From Crossaster papposus (Eukaryota > Echinodermata > Asteroidea > Velatida > Solasteridae): a stretch of DNA of 64,000 nt. Within the stretch, counting starts at the first letter, position 1; every line of letters begins with the position of its first letter. Position numbers and translations under genes: made by a program. Below the pieces are notes generated by a model. It was not told the DNA's origin. It did not search any database and saw nothing but the letters and a program-made list of their open reading frames with translations. Where the stretch lies: the NCBI GenBank assembly GCA_037893245.1, contig JBAIAA010000605.1, forward strand, positions 1 to 64,000, given 5' to 3'. Below are positions 29,541 through 41,200 of the stretch, one piece after another.

Positions 29541-30815
29541 CGTTAATAATTTGCAATATAGTCCAGGAAAAATAGGTTTTGACCTCAAACAAATTGCAAC
29601 AAATTGTTTTTCACCACAGTGCACTTCTATAAGGTCCCTAGAATTACATACTAAAAGTCGACAAAAATCCAAGTGGTGGAAATATGACTAATTTGCATAA
29701 ATCGTTAATCCCTGCCGCGTAATATATTTATTCCCATATTTGGGTATATATATATATTTTAAATTTTTTGAAAAGTTTATTTTGGTGATTCTACTTACAT
29801 ATCCTTACATCAATAACATTTGCTAAATCATATAGGTGACTGAATAATTATGGGAACATAGTAAATATCAAAAATGACAACTTCGTGACCCTATAAATGT
29901 GCGCACACTACACTGTCTCTAGATATCATCAAGTAGTCGGTATTTGTGAGCTTCAAATTCACCAAGTTGCTTACTGGCACAGTTATCATATTAAAACCTT
30001 ATGAAAAATCATAGGAACAATGATAACATTGTGATATTTAGCCCAGCAAACAAACACTGGAGGAAAATGGTGTGTCCATAAATTGGGCGAAAAAGTAGTT
30101 AAAGGGTTGCCTAACATGGGAGACGTGAACAAGTTCAAGGAAATCCCCAAAATACATTTTAACGTAGATAGGATTATTGTAAGCAACAACAATCTTTAAT
30201 TTGGGAGGTTTCCTTGAACTTGTTCAAGTCTCTCACCTTAGGCAACCCTTCACCTACTTGTTAGCCCAATTTAGGGACACACCATTTTCTCCCAGTTTTT
30301 GTTTGCTGGGCTAAATATCACAATGTTAACATTGTTTATGTGATTTTCAATAAGGTTTTAATAGGATAACTGTGCCAGTAAGCAACTTGGTGAATTTGAA
30401 GCACGTCAATACTGACTACTTAATGATATCTGGAGACAGTGTAATGTGCGCACATTTATAGGGTCACGAAGTTGTCATTTTTGATATTTACTATGTTCCC
30501 ATAATTATTCAGTCACTTATATGATTTAGCAAATGTTATTGATGTAAGGATATGTAAGTAGAATCACCAAAATAAACTTTTCAAAAAATTTAAAATATAT
30601 ATATATACCCAAATATGGGAATAAATATATTACGCGGCAGGGATTAACGATTTATGCAAATTAGTCATATTTCCACCACTTGGATTTTGGTCGACTTTTA
30701 GTATTTAATTCTAGGGACCTTATAGAAGTGCACTGTGGTCAAAAACAATTTGTTGCAATTTGTTTGAGGTCAACAAAACAAAATTATGTATTTTGCCTGG
30801 ACTAATAATTTGTGC
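29540..30815. repeat. Near-perfect 1.27-kb palindrome (foldback element)
   Basis: The left arm (about 29540-30150) and right arm (about 30205-30815) are inverted copies over roughly 600 bp with only scattered mismatches, separated by about 55 bp. Checkpoints: GCAACAAATTGTTTTTCACC/CAAAAACAATTTGTTGC, CGCGTAATATATTTATTCCC/GGGAATAAATATATTACGCG and TGCTTACTGGCACAGTTAT/ATAACTGTGCCAGTAAGCA. No protein is encoded. A diverged relative is at 46975-48010. Confidence 0.9.
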
Positions 30816-33660
30816 CACAAACATGTCCATCCACTCCCTTTATATCAAATTTTCCGTAACTTGTTATCTTTCTGTCTGTCTACGAAGTTGTCCTAGAAAT
30901 GTCATTCACCCGGGCATCCACCAGCCCTCATGCGGGATGGGACAGTGGGGGTTGAAACCGAGGCGCTAGGTAGACACGAGGATCACGTGATGGCTAATCG
31001 AACGGTCTTGTGTAATATTTGCATAAACGTGTAAGCTAAACGAACACACCCATTGTAGGTGTAATTGCACAATGATTATGCTGTACGAAGATAAACACTC
31101 TTGAAGTAGAACTTTGACCGATAGTATCGATTTTTGGTTTTCTGTCCGGCGTACAGATGTATATGTATGGTTATGTACGCTTCTGTTCTTGCCTCGCCCA
31201 ACATCGGCTATGTGTGTGCACGAACCGCACCGATTATGTTCTAACGCCGTATGCTGTTTATCGACGCCAAATTGTGAGCCAAATTTTCAACAATAAAAGA
31301 ACAACCAAACATGAATATTTCATTTAATTCTTTTATTCTTGTTTACCCTGATGGGTTAAATCAGATCAGTACATTGTACTGTTCTTCCCTGGTGCCAGCA
31401 AACTTACAAAAATAAACAAAAATAAACAAACAAAAATGCACTGCGTAAGGCGCGCGATTCAAAGCATATAAAAGGGGCACATTTTGGTGAATTGGGGTTC
31501 TGGTTGGTCTGGTTGATCTGGTTGGTTTGGGGGTTGCTTTGGGTTGAGCTGAGAAGCTGAGGAGCAGGAGAGAAGTGAACCATACGAGTTGTAGTGGGAA
31601 CAAGTTAACGGAGGAAGGGGGAAGATAATATAATTGGAGGAACTAAGACAAGCTGAGGAGGAGAATAAAGTGGAGGGGTGAGTTGAGGAGCAGAGGAGCG
31701 AGTTAAGGAGCTAAACCCGAATTTCGGGGATACATCGTGAGTTATCCTGCTTATTAATGGAATGGAAGAGTTGGATACAATAATCTAAGGTCATCTAAGT
31801 TATTCCAAGTGCTAATTAATGTGGTTAATTTATTCAAGCTGTTTAGAGGAATAACTTGGAGAACTGATTATTTTCCTCCCAGTACAGAGAGCACTATCTT
31901 TGATGGCATCCTCGACTTGGTGAATTAATTCTGAGATTTAGGCTCGTTCTAATAATAGCCAGTGCAGAGAGCATTGTATTTCCTCAGCCTATATTTAAAG
32001 TCATTGTGTATAGGTGAACTTGACTGAGCTTTAGTTCTTGTATCGTATTACGATCGAGGATCGAAACACAAAAGAGAACAAAGGGAACAAAGGATCCTCG
32101 AAGAACGGTTTGCTTGTCCGAATTCGGTCCTCGATCGTTGGGGCAAGCGCTAAGTAATGGGGTTAGGGTATAGTAAAGGAACAAAGGAAAACACAATATC
32201 GATCCTCGGTCGTTATGTGGTTCACGACTGTATGCACATCTGTGGTTATAATTAAATCATTATTATTTTTGAGTTGTGTTGAATATTTGCCTGAAGAGTG
32301 AATTTCTTTTAGTGTCATAATTGTCCTTAGTAAAATAGAGACTGTTTAGTACTGCACTTAATACTTCTTCACTGGGTCATATGTTGCGACTACGAACCAG
32401 AGCCTGAGGTCGAGAAATACTAAACCAGTGAGGCGGAACTCCGGGGGTTTAGTGCCTATAAATTGTCCGCCTGGTGGCAGCGTTATCTTGGACCGTATAA
32501 TATAAGATTGGAATGTTTCTCCGGAACGCGTAGGCTTATTAAATTATTATTTAGCCAACTCACGAGACGTTTCAGGTCGGGACCAAGTCAATTACAATTA
32601 TAATTACACAGCCCAACACTTTTACTATTTTCCGCCACAAATATAACAAAAGTATTCAACATTCAAGGGGTTAAATCAATGGCAAAGTTATTTATTTTGA
32701 CAATCTACATAGAAACTCCTCAGCTTTCCATCGATGCCAGCTGTCGTCATTCCTGTCACACATGACCGAGTACATTGGGCCGTGTGAATAAAAATTAGCA
32801 TTTGCTTTTACTACAAATTTTTAAGCTTTTACTAGCATCTGCATTCTGCATGAATAAAAATGAAGCAAAAGGTTTTACTGGAAAGTGTTTGCTAAAGACT
32901 AAAAGTATTTACTTTTTAGTTTCAAGCATTTTTTAGAGTATTAGTATTTGCTCCATTTGGTATGAATAAAGATGAGTAAATGCTTCAGATTTGCAGTATT
33001 TACTCGTAATTTTTCAAGGTTGGGTCGGGGCTACCTTGAAAAAAGAGAAGCAAATACTAATATGAAAAATAGGAGCTTTCGTATATGTGGTTAGGCAGGA
33101 AAAGGTATGAACATGGAAGATGGATTGTCTAGGATTAAAATACAGGCAGTTGTACTGAATTTGAGGAAGGAAATGAGACGTAAATGGCCGACAATTTCTT
33201 GCAATATTCCTTAGACAGAAAAGGGCATCATGGCTGCGAAGCAGCAACTTGAGGTTCCGATTTCATCCAAACACCCCTGTCAGCGCATGTACGTTTGTTT
33301 ATGGTGTAAATCGAGGAGTTTCTTTTGTTCCTCTCGATAATTTCCTTTGTTTGTACATGTACTCCCAACTTTTTCCGACGGCTCTCATTGTGGTTTTGTA
33401 CACGAATCTCAATCGAGGACGTCTTCGATTCTAATCCTAACCCCAATTCACCTTCGTGTCGCCAGGCATGTGTAGTCCTGTATTTACACCATAAACAAAC
33501 ATAAAGTCATTACAATCGGTGCAAGTCAGTAATGAATAAATTCACATTTTACGTTTACCAACTTAAAATGATACAAGATTGTAATTCTTCGGAATGATTG
33601 GACTTTATTCAACAAGAATTTTGTTCTAATCTTGCCTTATTATGCATCATATGTCTTTAA
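30816..33660. other. No gene seen
   Basis: Non-coding, A/T-rich, with a purine-rich stretch at 31560-31720 and a short inverted word (ACGATCGAGGATCG at 32050, CGATCGTTGG at 32133). Open frames are short and featureless. Confidence 0.5.
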
Positions 33661-34047
33661 AGGTTGCATACACCATTTGCAGACCTCGACAAATTGTAAT
33701 ACCGAAGTATTAGGGAATATCTTACTTATTTGAAGTAAATAATGATTTTAGGCATCCAGCGAAATGATTGCGCTTGATATCCTGTAATAATTGTTTCGAA
33801 CAAATTTAATTGTATAGAAGAAATTTACGATCGCCAAAACAACTGCACGACGCTGGTTGACAACGAACGCTGTTTTTCTTGCTTTTTTTCTAGGTATCCA
33901 AAACGGATGTAGAACGTCAGAAAGGTCAGTTAAACCATAGAGACAGGAACAGTTAAACCATGGTTAAACGATATTTACTATAAAATTAAACCCCCAAATC
34001 CACCTATTCCTGTTAATTCAGGCTATTACCAATGGTGTATCCTACAT
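33661..34047. mobile_element. MITE, AAGGTAGGATACACCATTGG family, inverted copy
   Basis: Ends AGGTTGCATACACCATTTG and CCAATGGTGTATCCTAC are inverted; the interior matches 4090-4477 in reverse complement (AATTCAGGCTATTACC vs GGTAATTGCTTGAATT region). Confidence 0.8.
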
Positions 34048-34049
34048 TT

Positions 34050-35129
34050 AACAAGCACGTCCAATGGCCTCCCCTTTCAACACAAAGCTTGCATCAGCGA
34101 CAGAGCATGTCCTATATTAAACTTTTCATCACATCATAGCCGAATCGTCAATGTAGATACCCATCTTTAAATAATTGAAAGGATTACGTAACTGGTTACA
34201 TGTATTAACAATAACAGACCAGCTTAAAATAATTACATATTCGACCTGACAGTCATGCGTCCATTTTAGACCAGATTGCACCGATATCCCGACTTGCACC
34301 GATTACCCAAGTTTTCTTAATTGGCAAACCATATAAGATTGTCAAACTATAATATCCTTCCCCAAAAAAATACCCCTCGAATTTGGTTTACCTTTTTTGA
34401 TAAGCACTACGCGCCAACTTCTAAAATTTGTTCAGCACTATACAGGCGGATATCGGATGGGGGCGCTATATAATTCTTCGTGGCCATTTTATATCCGCAA
34501 ACGGTGTAGACTTTCCGTCGCCCCCAAACCAAGTAAGTTTTTGCATTATTGACTCCGTTTATTATATTTATGGCATGTGTGAAGAATAATAAAAAGTAGT
34601 GGGAATCATACCTCAATTTTGTGGGTGCTCTGTTTGTTTGTAACCGACGGGACATGATTTAGCGACAAAATTGCTAACGCCACGGCCCGTTTTTGATTCC
34701 GGACAATGATGGTTAAAGATGTACCTTGCTTTGGATTGGGTGTTTTCATTTATAAAAATGAAATGGATATGGTTGGGAAGCTTTTTTTAAGTAGAATATA
34801 AAAAACTATGTTGGAGCATGGAGAAAGGACTAGACAGGAGTTAGAACGACCATCATGACCATAACTTCAAGATCAAAGACTGAGCCAAGGGCAGGCTTCG
34901 GTGCCGCGGTCGTAAAAATACTGCTGTTAGTGTTAGATTTAATTTAAGCATTAAAAAGGCTAGTACTAACCTGGAGCAAGTTAGTCAGTCAACCAAGTCG
35001 GTCTCTGGCTCTGCTTTACCAATGCGCATGCTCAAATGCAGTTTGCTCGAACAGCTCTGGTCGAACTATTGTTGAAAAGATGGCGACCGCTTTGTTTACA
35101 TTCCTGGAATTGTATGATGATGGCACGAC
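34050..35129. other. No gene seen
   Basis: No recognisable coding exon or repeat. The C-rich open frame on the minus strand at 34407-34655 lacks protein features. Confidence 0.5.
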
Positions 35130-35131
35130 TA

Positions 35132-36099
35132 CAGACGTTTTCCTAGTTCCGGATCGCAAAAACAATTCAGGCTGTTTTCGGCAAGTCTAATCCTCGAAAT
35201 TCAAATGAAATAGGTTTAGTAGTTTACCTTAAGTAATGGAGAAACTACAGTTTTTGTTTCGATATTTATGCACTTCTTAATTTGAAAATACGACAAATAT
35301 ACGTCAAATATACCGACATCATTTTTCCTAGTTTCGGATCGGTTTAACCAATTCCGGATCGGGGAAAAAAACTGCTTCGTACATGAAAAATAATCACGCT
35401 AGAACCAACCCGAATCAAGCCTGTATTTCTGATAAAGTATTCATTAGTGTATATAAATACAGTTTAAAATACATTTCAAATACTTCCACTTCCAATAAAG
35501 TTAAAAAAGAAGACTTGCAAGGAAATGTTTTGAAATGTTTTGTCCGTGTAGCGTGCGCGACCGGTACGTGTGTGGCGCGGCAACGAGCCGATAAACGTTG
35601 ACCGATCACATCGCAGAACACGTCATATGAAAACGCTTGCGCGCGTGCAGTTGAATGCATGTATTTTACGCGCGATCCGGAACTAGGAAAAGATATACGT
35701 TCAGTCTTTGGCAGATTTTTTATTACTGGAGACTTTTAGACTTATTTTTACTCAACAAATAATCGATGCATGAGTTTTATACAAATGTAGACTACAAAAT
35801 GGCATAAATGAAATCAAACGTTTTGAGTGACATGTCGCAGAATATTTGTTCGCGGTTTTGCGGCTCCCGTGATTTCTACAAACCGTCCAAACATGTCAAA
35901 GTACGAGTCGAAAATCTAGCCAAAATTTCTTTTCTGGATATTTTATGGAAAAGATATTTATGTATCAAGAAGCTTGTATGTTTCTTCTCAAAATGCACTT
36001 CATCTAAAACAATAGTATTGGAGACCAAGCCATAAAGAGGTAGGTTTTTATTTGAAGCGATCCGGAACTAGGAAAAATCCGGAACTAGGAAAACAACTG
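35132..36099. mobile_element. Mariner-like non-autonomous element, TSD TA
   Basis: The ends CAGACGTTTTCCTAGTTCC and GGAACTAGGAAAACAACTG are inverted with TA on both sides, as for Tc1/mariner. The motif CCTAGTTCCGGATC recurs at 35325-35362, 35672 and 36058-36090, making repeated subterminal boxes. The interior (968 bp) has no transposase. Confidence 0.8.
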
Positions 36100-38287
36100 T
36101 AATACGCCTGTACGTCTCATTTCGATGTAGAAATGACAGATCTAAGAGTATTCTTTTTTAGGCTACATAAAAAAAATGAATTGTTTCTCATCAGAACCTT
36201 TTTGAAAAAAATGGTCCGTCAGGGCATTTTATATTTTATATTTTATAGAATAAAAATGTCGGAGATTGTGCACAAATACTCAAACGACGTTAACAAATAC
36301 CTCCCCTAAAAAGGGCAATAATAATCGATAAATTGTGAAAAATCGTGCTTCGACCCCACTCATTTTTTTCCATGGATACGTTAAAAAAGGATGTAGCAGT
36401 GATATACTGAATTTTAAAAAAAATCTGCCTGTGACCCCCTTGCGTTTTATCGTGTTGTTTTCGAACGAAAATGGCAGAAAATGACATCGCCCCAAACAAA
36501 ATCCGTGTAGATCGTGCCTGCGTACCTGGCTTTGCGGACGTTGTATGAATCACTGAATTCGGGGAGCGATACACGGAGCAAATCTGTACGTGTTTCAATG
36601 GTGCGCTTCGCGGTAGCGATCTATACGTATTTACTGTGTGAGATGTGTGGCTCATGAGCGTGGAAGAACGAATGAGATACATTTCAACGTTGGTGGCGCA
36701 CTTTCTTGGGCCCCCCCTCCGTCCCCCCCCCCCCCCCCCTGGACTGTGCATACATGTACAGTACATGTACATGTTGATGAACCGGGCGTTGGTGGTAAGC
36801 GCTGATGTGCATTTAGCTCTGATTGGATAATTGTTGTTGCGACCTGCGAGCGTAGGTTACTACTTCTGTGGCTCAGCTGCGCGGCAGAGCATGTACGCTA
36901 CCCAGAATGCCGTGCGTTTTTTTACACATAAATTTATGAAGCTCGTCAGGTGTTTTCCAGCGCCCAGTTATAGTATGGGCGCCACCGCGTGCGGGGGTGA
37001 AAGCGCTAGTTGACAAAAACTTCGTTGGGACATTGCATTCTTTATCTAAATTACAAATTGTTTTCGTTGATTTACTTTCCAAAACTGACCAATGCACACA
37101 TTTCATATAGAATAAAAACTCAAATAATGTTGGTAGAAACACAAAAATATAGTTAAGTCGATTTATTTTCCCATATAATTTTGAGCACCCCAGGTTTTTT
37201 TAATGAAAGAGGCACACAGACACCGTTCTCACTACTATTATACTCGGCTTCTCCGATCTCCTGTCCGCCGTCGATTTATATTTGTTCGGCTTGCTTCTGC
37301 TGGAACATGTATGGCCACTAAAACATTCACTTGGCCTGCGTGAGTTTTAACTGTTATTGCTTTCAACAGGGTGTTTTTACAGCATATACAAAATAAAAAA
37401 AATAAAAATCTCGGAATTTTCGGGCGTCCGGTACATTTATATTTTGTTTATAAAATATAAAAAAATATCCACCCGGCACGAAAAAATTGGCCCGACCGCT
37501 GATGAGAAACAATCAATTTTTTGTATGTAGCCTTATAGAGTTTACAAAAAGCACCACCACTGCCACTGCCGACTCCCGCCATGTTTTCCACGTCACTGGT
37601 TCTTTCTGAGATTTCTTATGGAAAGAGGCTATTGTCAACCAGCGGCAACCGTGCCCCTGGGTCTGGTTCCAAATAGTCGACGTTCGAGTGACGTTAGTCA
37701 AACTATGGTTAACTATAGTTCGCGCCCGAACTTGCTCATTTGGTCGAAAAAGGGGTGACGGTTTGGAAAACGGCCTTGTGACGTCACCCCATTTTTGACA
37801 CTAGAGGGCGCTAAGGCAGCTCATCTTACACAGTTAGAACTGGAAGTAGGCCAGGGAGGTACCGGTAGTATTTGAGAGGGTATAACACCCTTGAGGGTTA
37901 AGGTTAAAAATGTGATAAAAAAGAATCACATCAACTTTCTGACCTTTGCCGTGCTTGGACTTCAAAATTAAAAGGTTTGGTAACCAAGCTGTGAATCATT
38001 TACTAATAAATTGTGCGACATCACAGAAATTTGCTTAGACATGTGTGATGTTCCTTCTGGGCCACCATAGTATCCGGATTGGGAAAGCATCCATTTGCGA
38101 ATATGTTCGGTTTGTGAAAACTTTACAAAAAGTATCGGAATTAGGAAAGCATCTGAATTAGAAAAGCAAACGTCGTATAAAATCACGACGTTTAGAAAAA
38201 CATGCGTACATCTTTTTGCCACTAATTCTGCTTCACACTCATTTGACTAACGTTTTCTTTAAGATAACGAACCCAATCTCAAGAAAG
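36100..38287. other. Upstream region of the ATP5MJ-like gene, no gene recognised
   Basis: Contains a poly-C run (36722-36739), a short A/T repeat near 36225 and, at 38050-38075, a relic of the ATGGTGGCCC element end. A 5' UTR exon of the ATP5MJ-like gene is expected here but cannot be placed; TTTCTTTAAG at 38258-38267 could be its acceptor. Confidence 0.45.
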
Positions 38288-41200
38288 ATGCCGACTGTGT
38301 GGCCCAAGCAACCGATGACTCTCTTGAAGCCTTACATCCGAGAGATTGGACCGTTTCTCATTCCCTGTATACTGTTCACAGGCTACCTAATGGGCAAAGC
38401 TACTATGATTGGATGTAAGTCATTACCAATACTGATCACAGGCTACCTCATGGGCAAAGCTACTATGATTGGATATAAGTCATTACCAATACTGATCACA
38501 GGCTACCTCATGGGCAAAGCTACTATGATTGGATGTAAGTCATTACCAATACTGATCACAGGCTACCTCATGGGCAAAGCTACTATGATTGGATGTAAGT
38601 CATTACCAATACTGATCACAGGCTACCTCATGGGCAAAGCTACTATGATTGGATGTAAGTCATTACCAATACTGATCACAGGCTACCTCATGGGCAAAGC
38701 TACTATGATTGGATGTAAGTAATTACCAATACTGATCACAGGCTACCTCATGGGCAAAGCTACTATGATTGGATGTAAGTCATTACCAATACTGATCACA
38801 GGCTAACTCATGGGCAAAGCTACTATGATTGCATGTAAGTAATTACCAATACTGATCACAGGCTACCTCATGGGCAAAGCTACTATGATTGGATGTAAGT
38901 AATTACCAATACTGATCACAGGCTACCTCATGGGCAAAGCTACTATGATTGGATATAAGTCATTACCAATACTGATCACAGGCTACCTCATGGGCAAAGC
39001 TACTATGATTGGATATAAGTCATTACCAATACTGATCACAGGCTACCTTATGGGCAAAGCTACTATGAACAGATGTAAGTCATTACCAATACTGATCACA
39101 GGCTACCTCATGGGCAAAGCTACTATGATTGAATGTAAGTCATTACCAATACTGATCACAGGCTACCTCATGGGCAAAGCTACTATGATTGGATATAAGT
39201 CATTACCAATACTGATCACAGGCTACCTCATGGGCAAAGCTACTATGATTGGATATAAGTCATTACCAATACTGATCACAGGCTACCTCATGGGCAAAGC
39301 TACTATGATTGGATGTAAGTAATTACCAATACTGATCACAGGCTACCTCATGGGCAAAGCTACTATGATTGGATATAAGTCATTACCAATACTGATCACA
39401 GGCTACCTCATGGGCAAAGCTACTATGAACAGATGTAAGTCATTACCAATACTGATCACAGGCTACCTCATGGGCAAAGCTACTATGATTGGATGTAAGT
39501 CATTACCAATACTGATCACAGGCTACCTCATGGGCAAAGCTACTATGATTGGATATAAGTCATTACCAATACTGATCACAGGCTACCTCATGGGCAAAGC
39601 TACTATGATTGGATGTAAGTAATTACCAATACTAATCACAGGCTACCTCATGGGCAAAGCTACTATGATTGGATATAAGTCATTACCAATACTGATCACA
39701 GGCTACCTCATGGGCAAAGCTACTATGATTGGATGTAAGTAATTACCAATACTGATCACAGGCTACCTCATGGGCAAAGCTACTATGATTGGATGTAAGT
39801 AATTACCAATACTGATCACAGGCTACCTCATGGGCAAAGCTACTATGAATGGATGTAAGTCATTACCAATACTGATCACAGGCTACCTCATGGGCAAAGC
39901 TACTATGAATGGATGTAAGTCATTACCAATACTGATCACAGGCTACCTCATGGGCAAAGCTACTATGAATGGATGTAAGTCATTACCAATACTGATCACA
40001 GGCTACCTCATGGGCAAAGCTACTATGATTGGATGTAAGTCATTACCAATACTGATCACAGGCTACCTCATGGGCAAAGCTACTATGATTGGATGTAAGT
40101 AATTACCAATACTGATCACAGGCTACCTCATGGGCAAAGCTACTATGAATGGATGTAAGTCATTACCAATACTGATCACAGGCTACCTCATGGGCAAAGC
40201 TACTATGAATGGATGTAAGTCATTACCAATACTGATCACAGGCTACCTCATGGGCAAAGCTACTATGATTGGATGTAAGTCATTACCAATACTGATCACA
40301 GGCTACCTCATGGGCAAAGCTACTATGAATGGATGTAAGTCATTACCAATACTGATCACAGGCTACCTCATGGGCAAAGCTACTGTGATTTGACGTAAGT
40401 CATTACATTTAACAAATACATGTAGCAGCTTCTGTTACAACTGATACCAACGATAATGACACAAATTGACCAATCACTAACCGATAATATAAAAAGAAAT
40501 GACCGATAGTGTAGTAACTTTTACTACACTCTCGGTAAATTTATATTACATGATCAGTCAGCACCGATAATGTAATAACGATTGACTATTAGTGTAGTAC
40601 ATTTTACTACACGATTGGTCATTTGTTGTTAAATTATCGATCAGTAATACAGTATCGGTCAATTTGTGTGATATTATCAGTTGGTGATACTGTCCATTGG
40701 GAATACAACATTTGTAAACATCAAAAAACAAAAATACCAAATTATTATGAAATACCCTAATTTTATACTGGACTGTTAGTGAATGACAGTCCAAAACATC
40801 CTGTGAAAGTTTGGCACCTGATTTTGTACGTAAACTGCAACAAAATAATGGAAATGGACAAATAACATGAAATCTCCTCTTTTTTTCTGTTTCCCTAGTG
40901 AGAGAAAACAAGAAGCAGGCGGCACTACAATGTAAGTCATTTTTTTAACACTACACTCAGTTAGACAAAAGCAGACTAAAGCTGTGTTTCCATTGGACTT
41001 TATTTTGTTAACGTACCACAATTTTTCTGAAGAATGACATTAAATCCAATGGGAATGTGCGGTTGACTAACATCCCTGTCAACTTACCGCGACGTTTATG
41101 TAAAACTACAAGGCTGAAAGTGGTCGCGGATAGTTTACACTTAGCCGCGGAAAGTTTCCGCTCGGCTGCGGAAAGTTATCAGTGCCAGTAATATGAGACA

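Noticed and set aside
38930-40393. Repeat proteins of 87-130 codons (MGKATMIGCKSLPILITGYL units)
   Set aside because: They are internal readthrough of the 60-bp array starting at repeat-internal methionines; only the frame from 38288 has a supported start. Kept as an array, not as separate genes.
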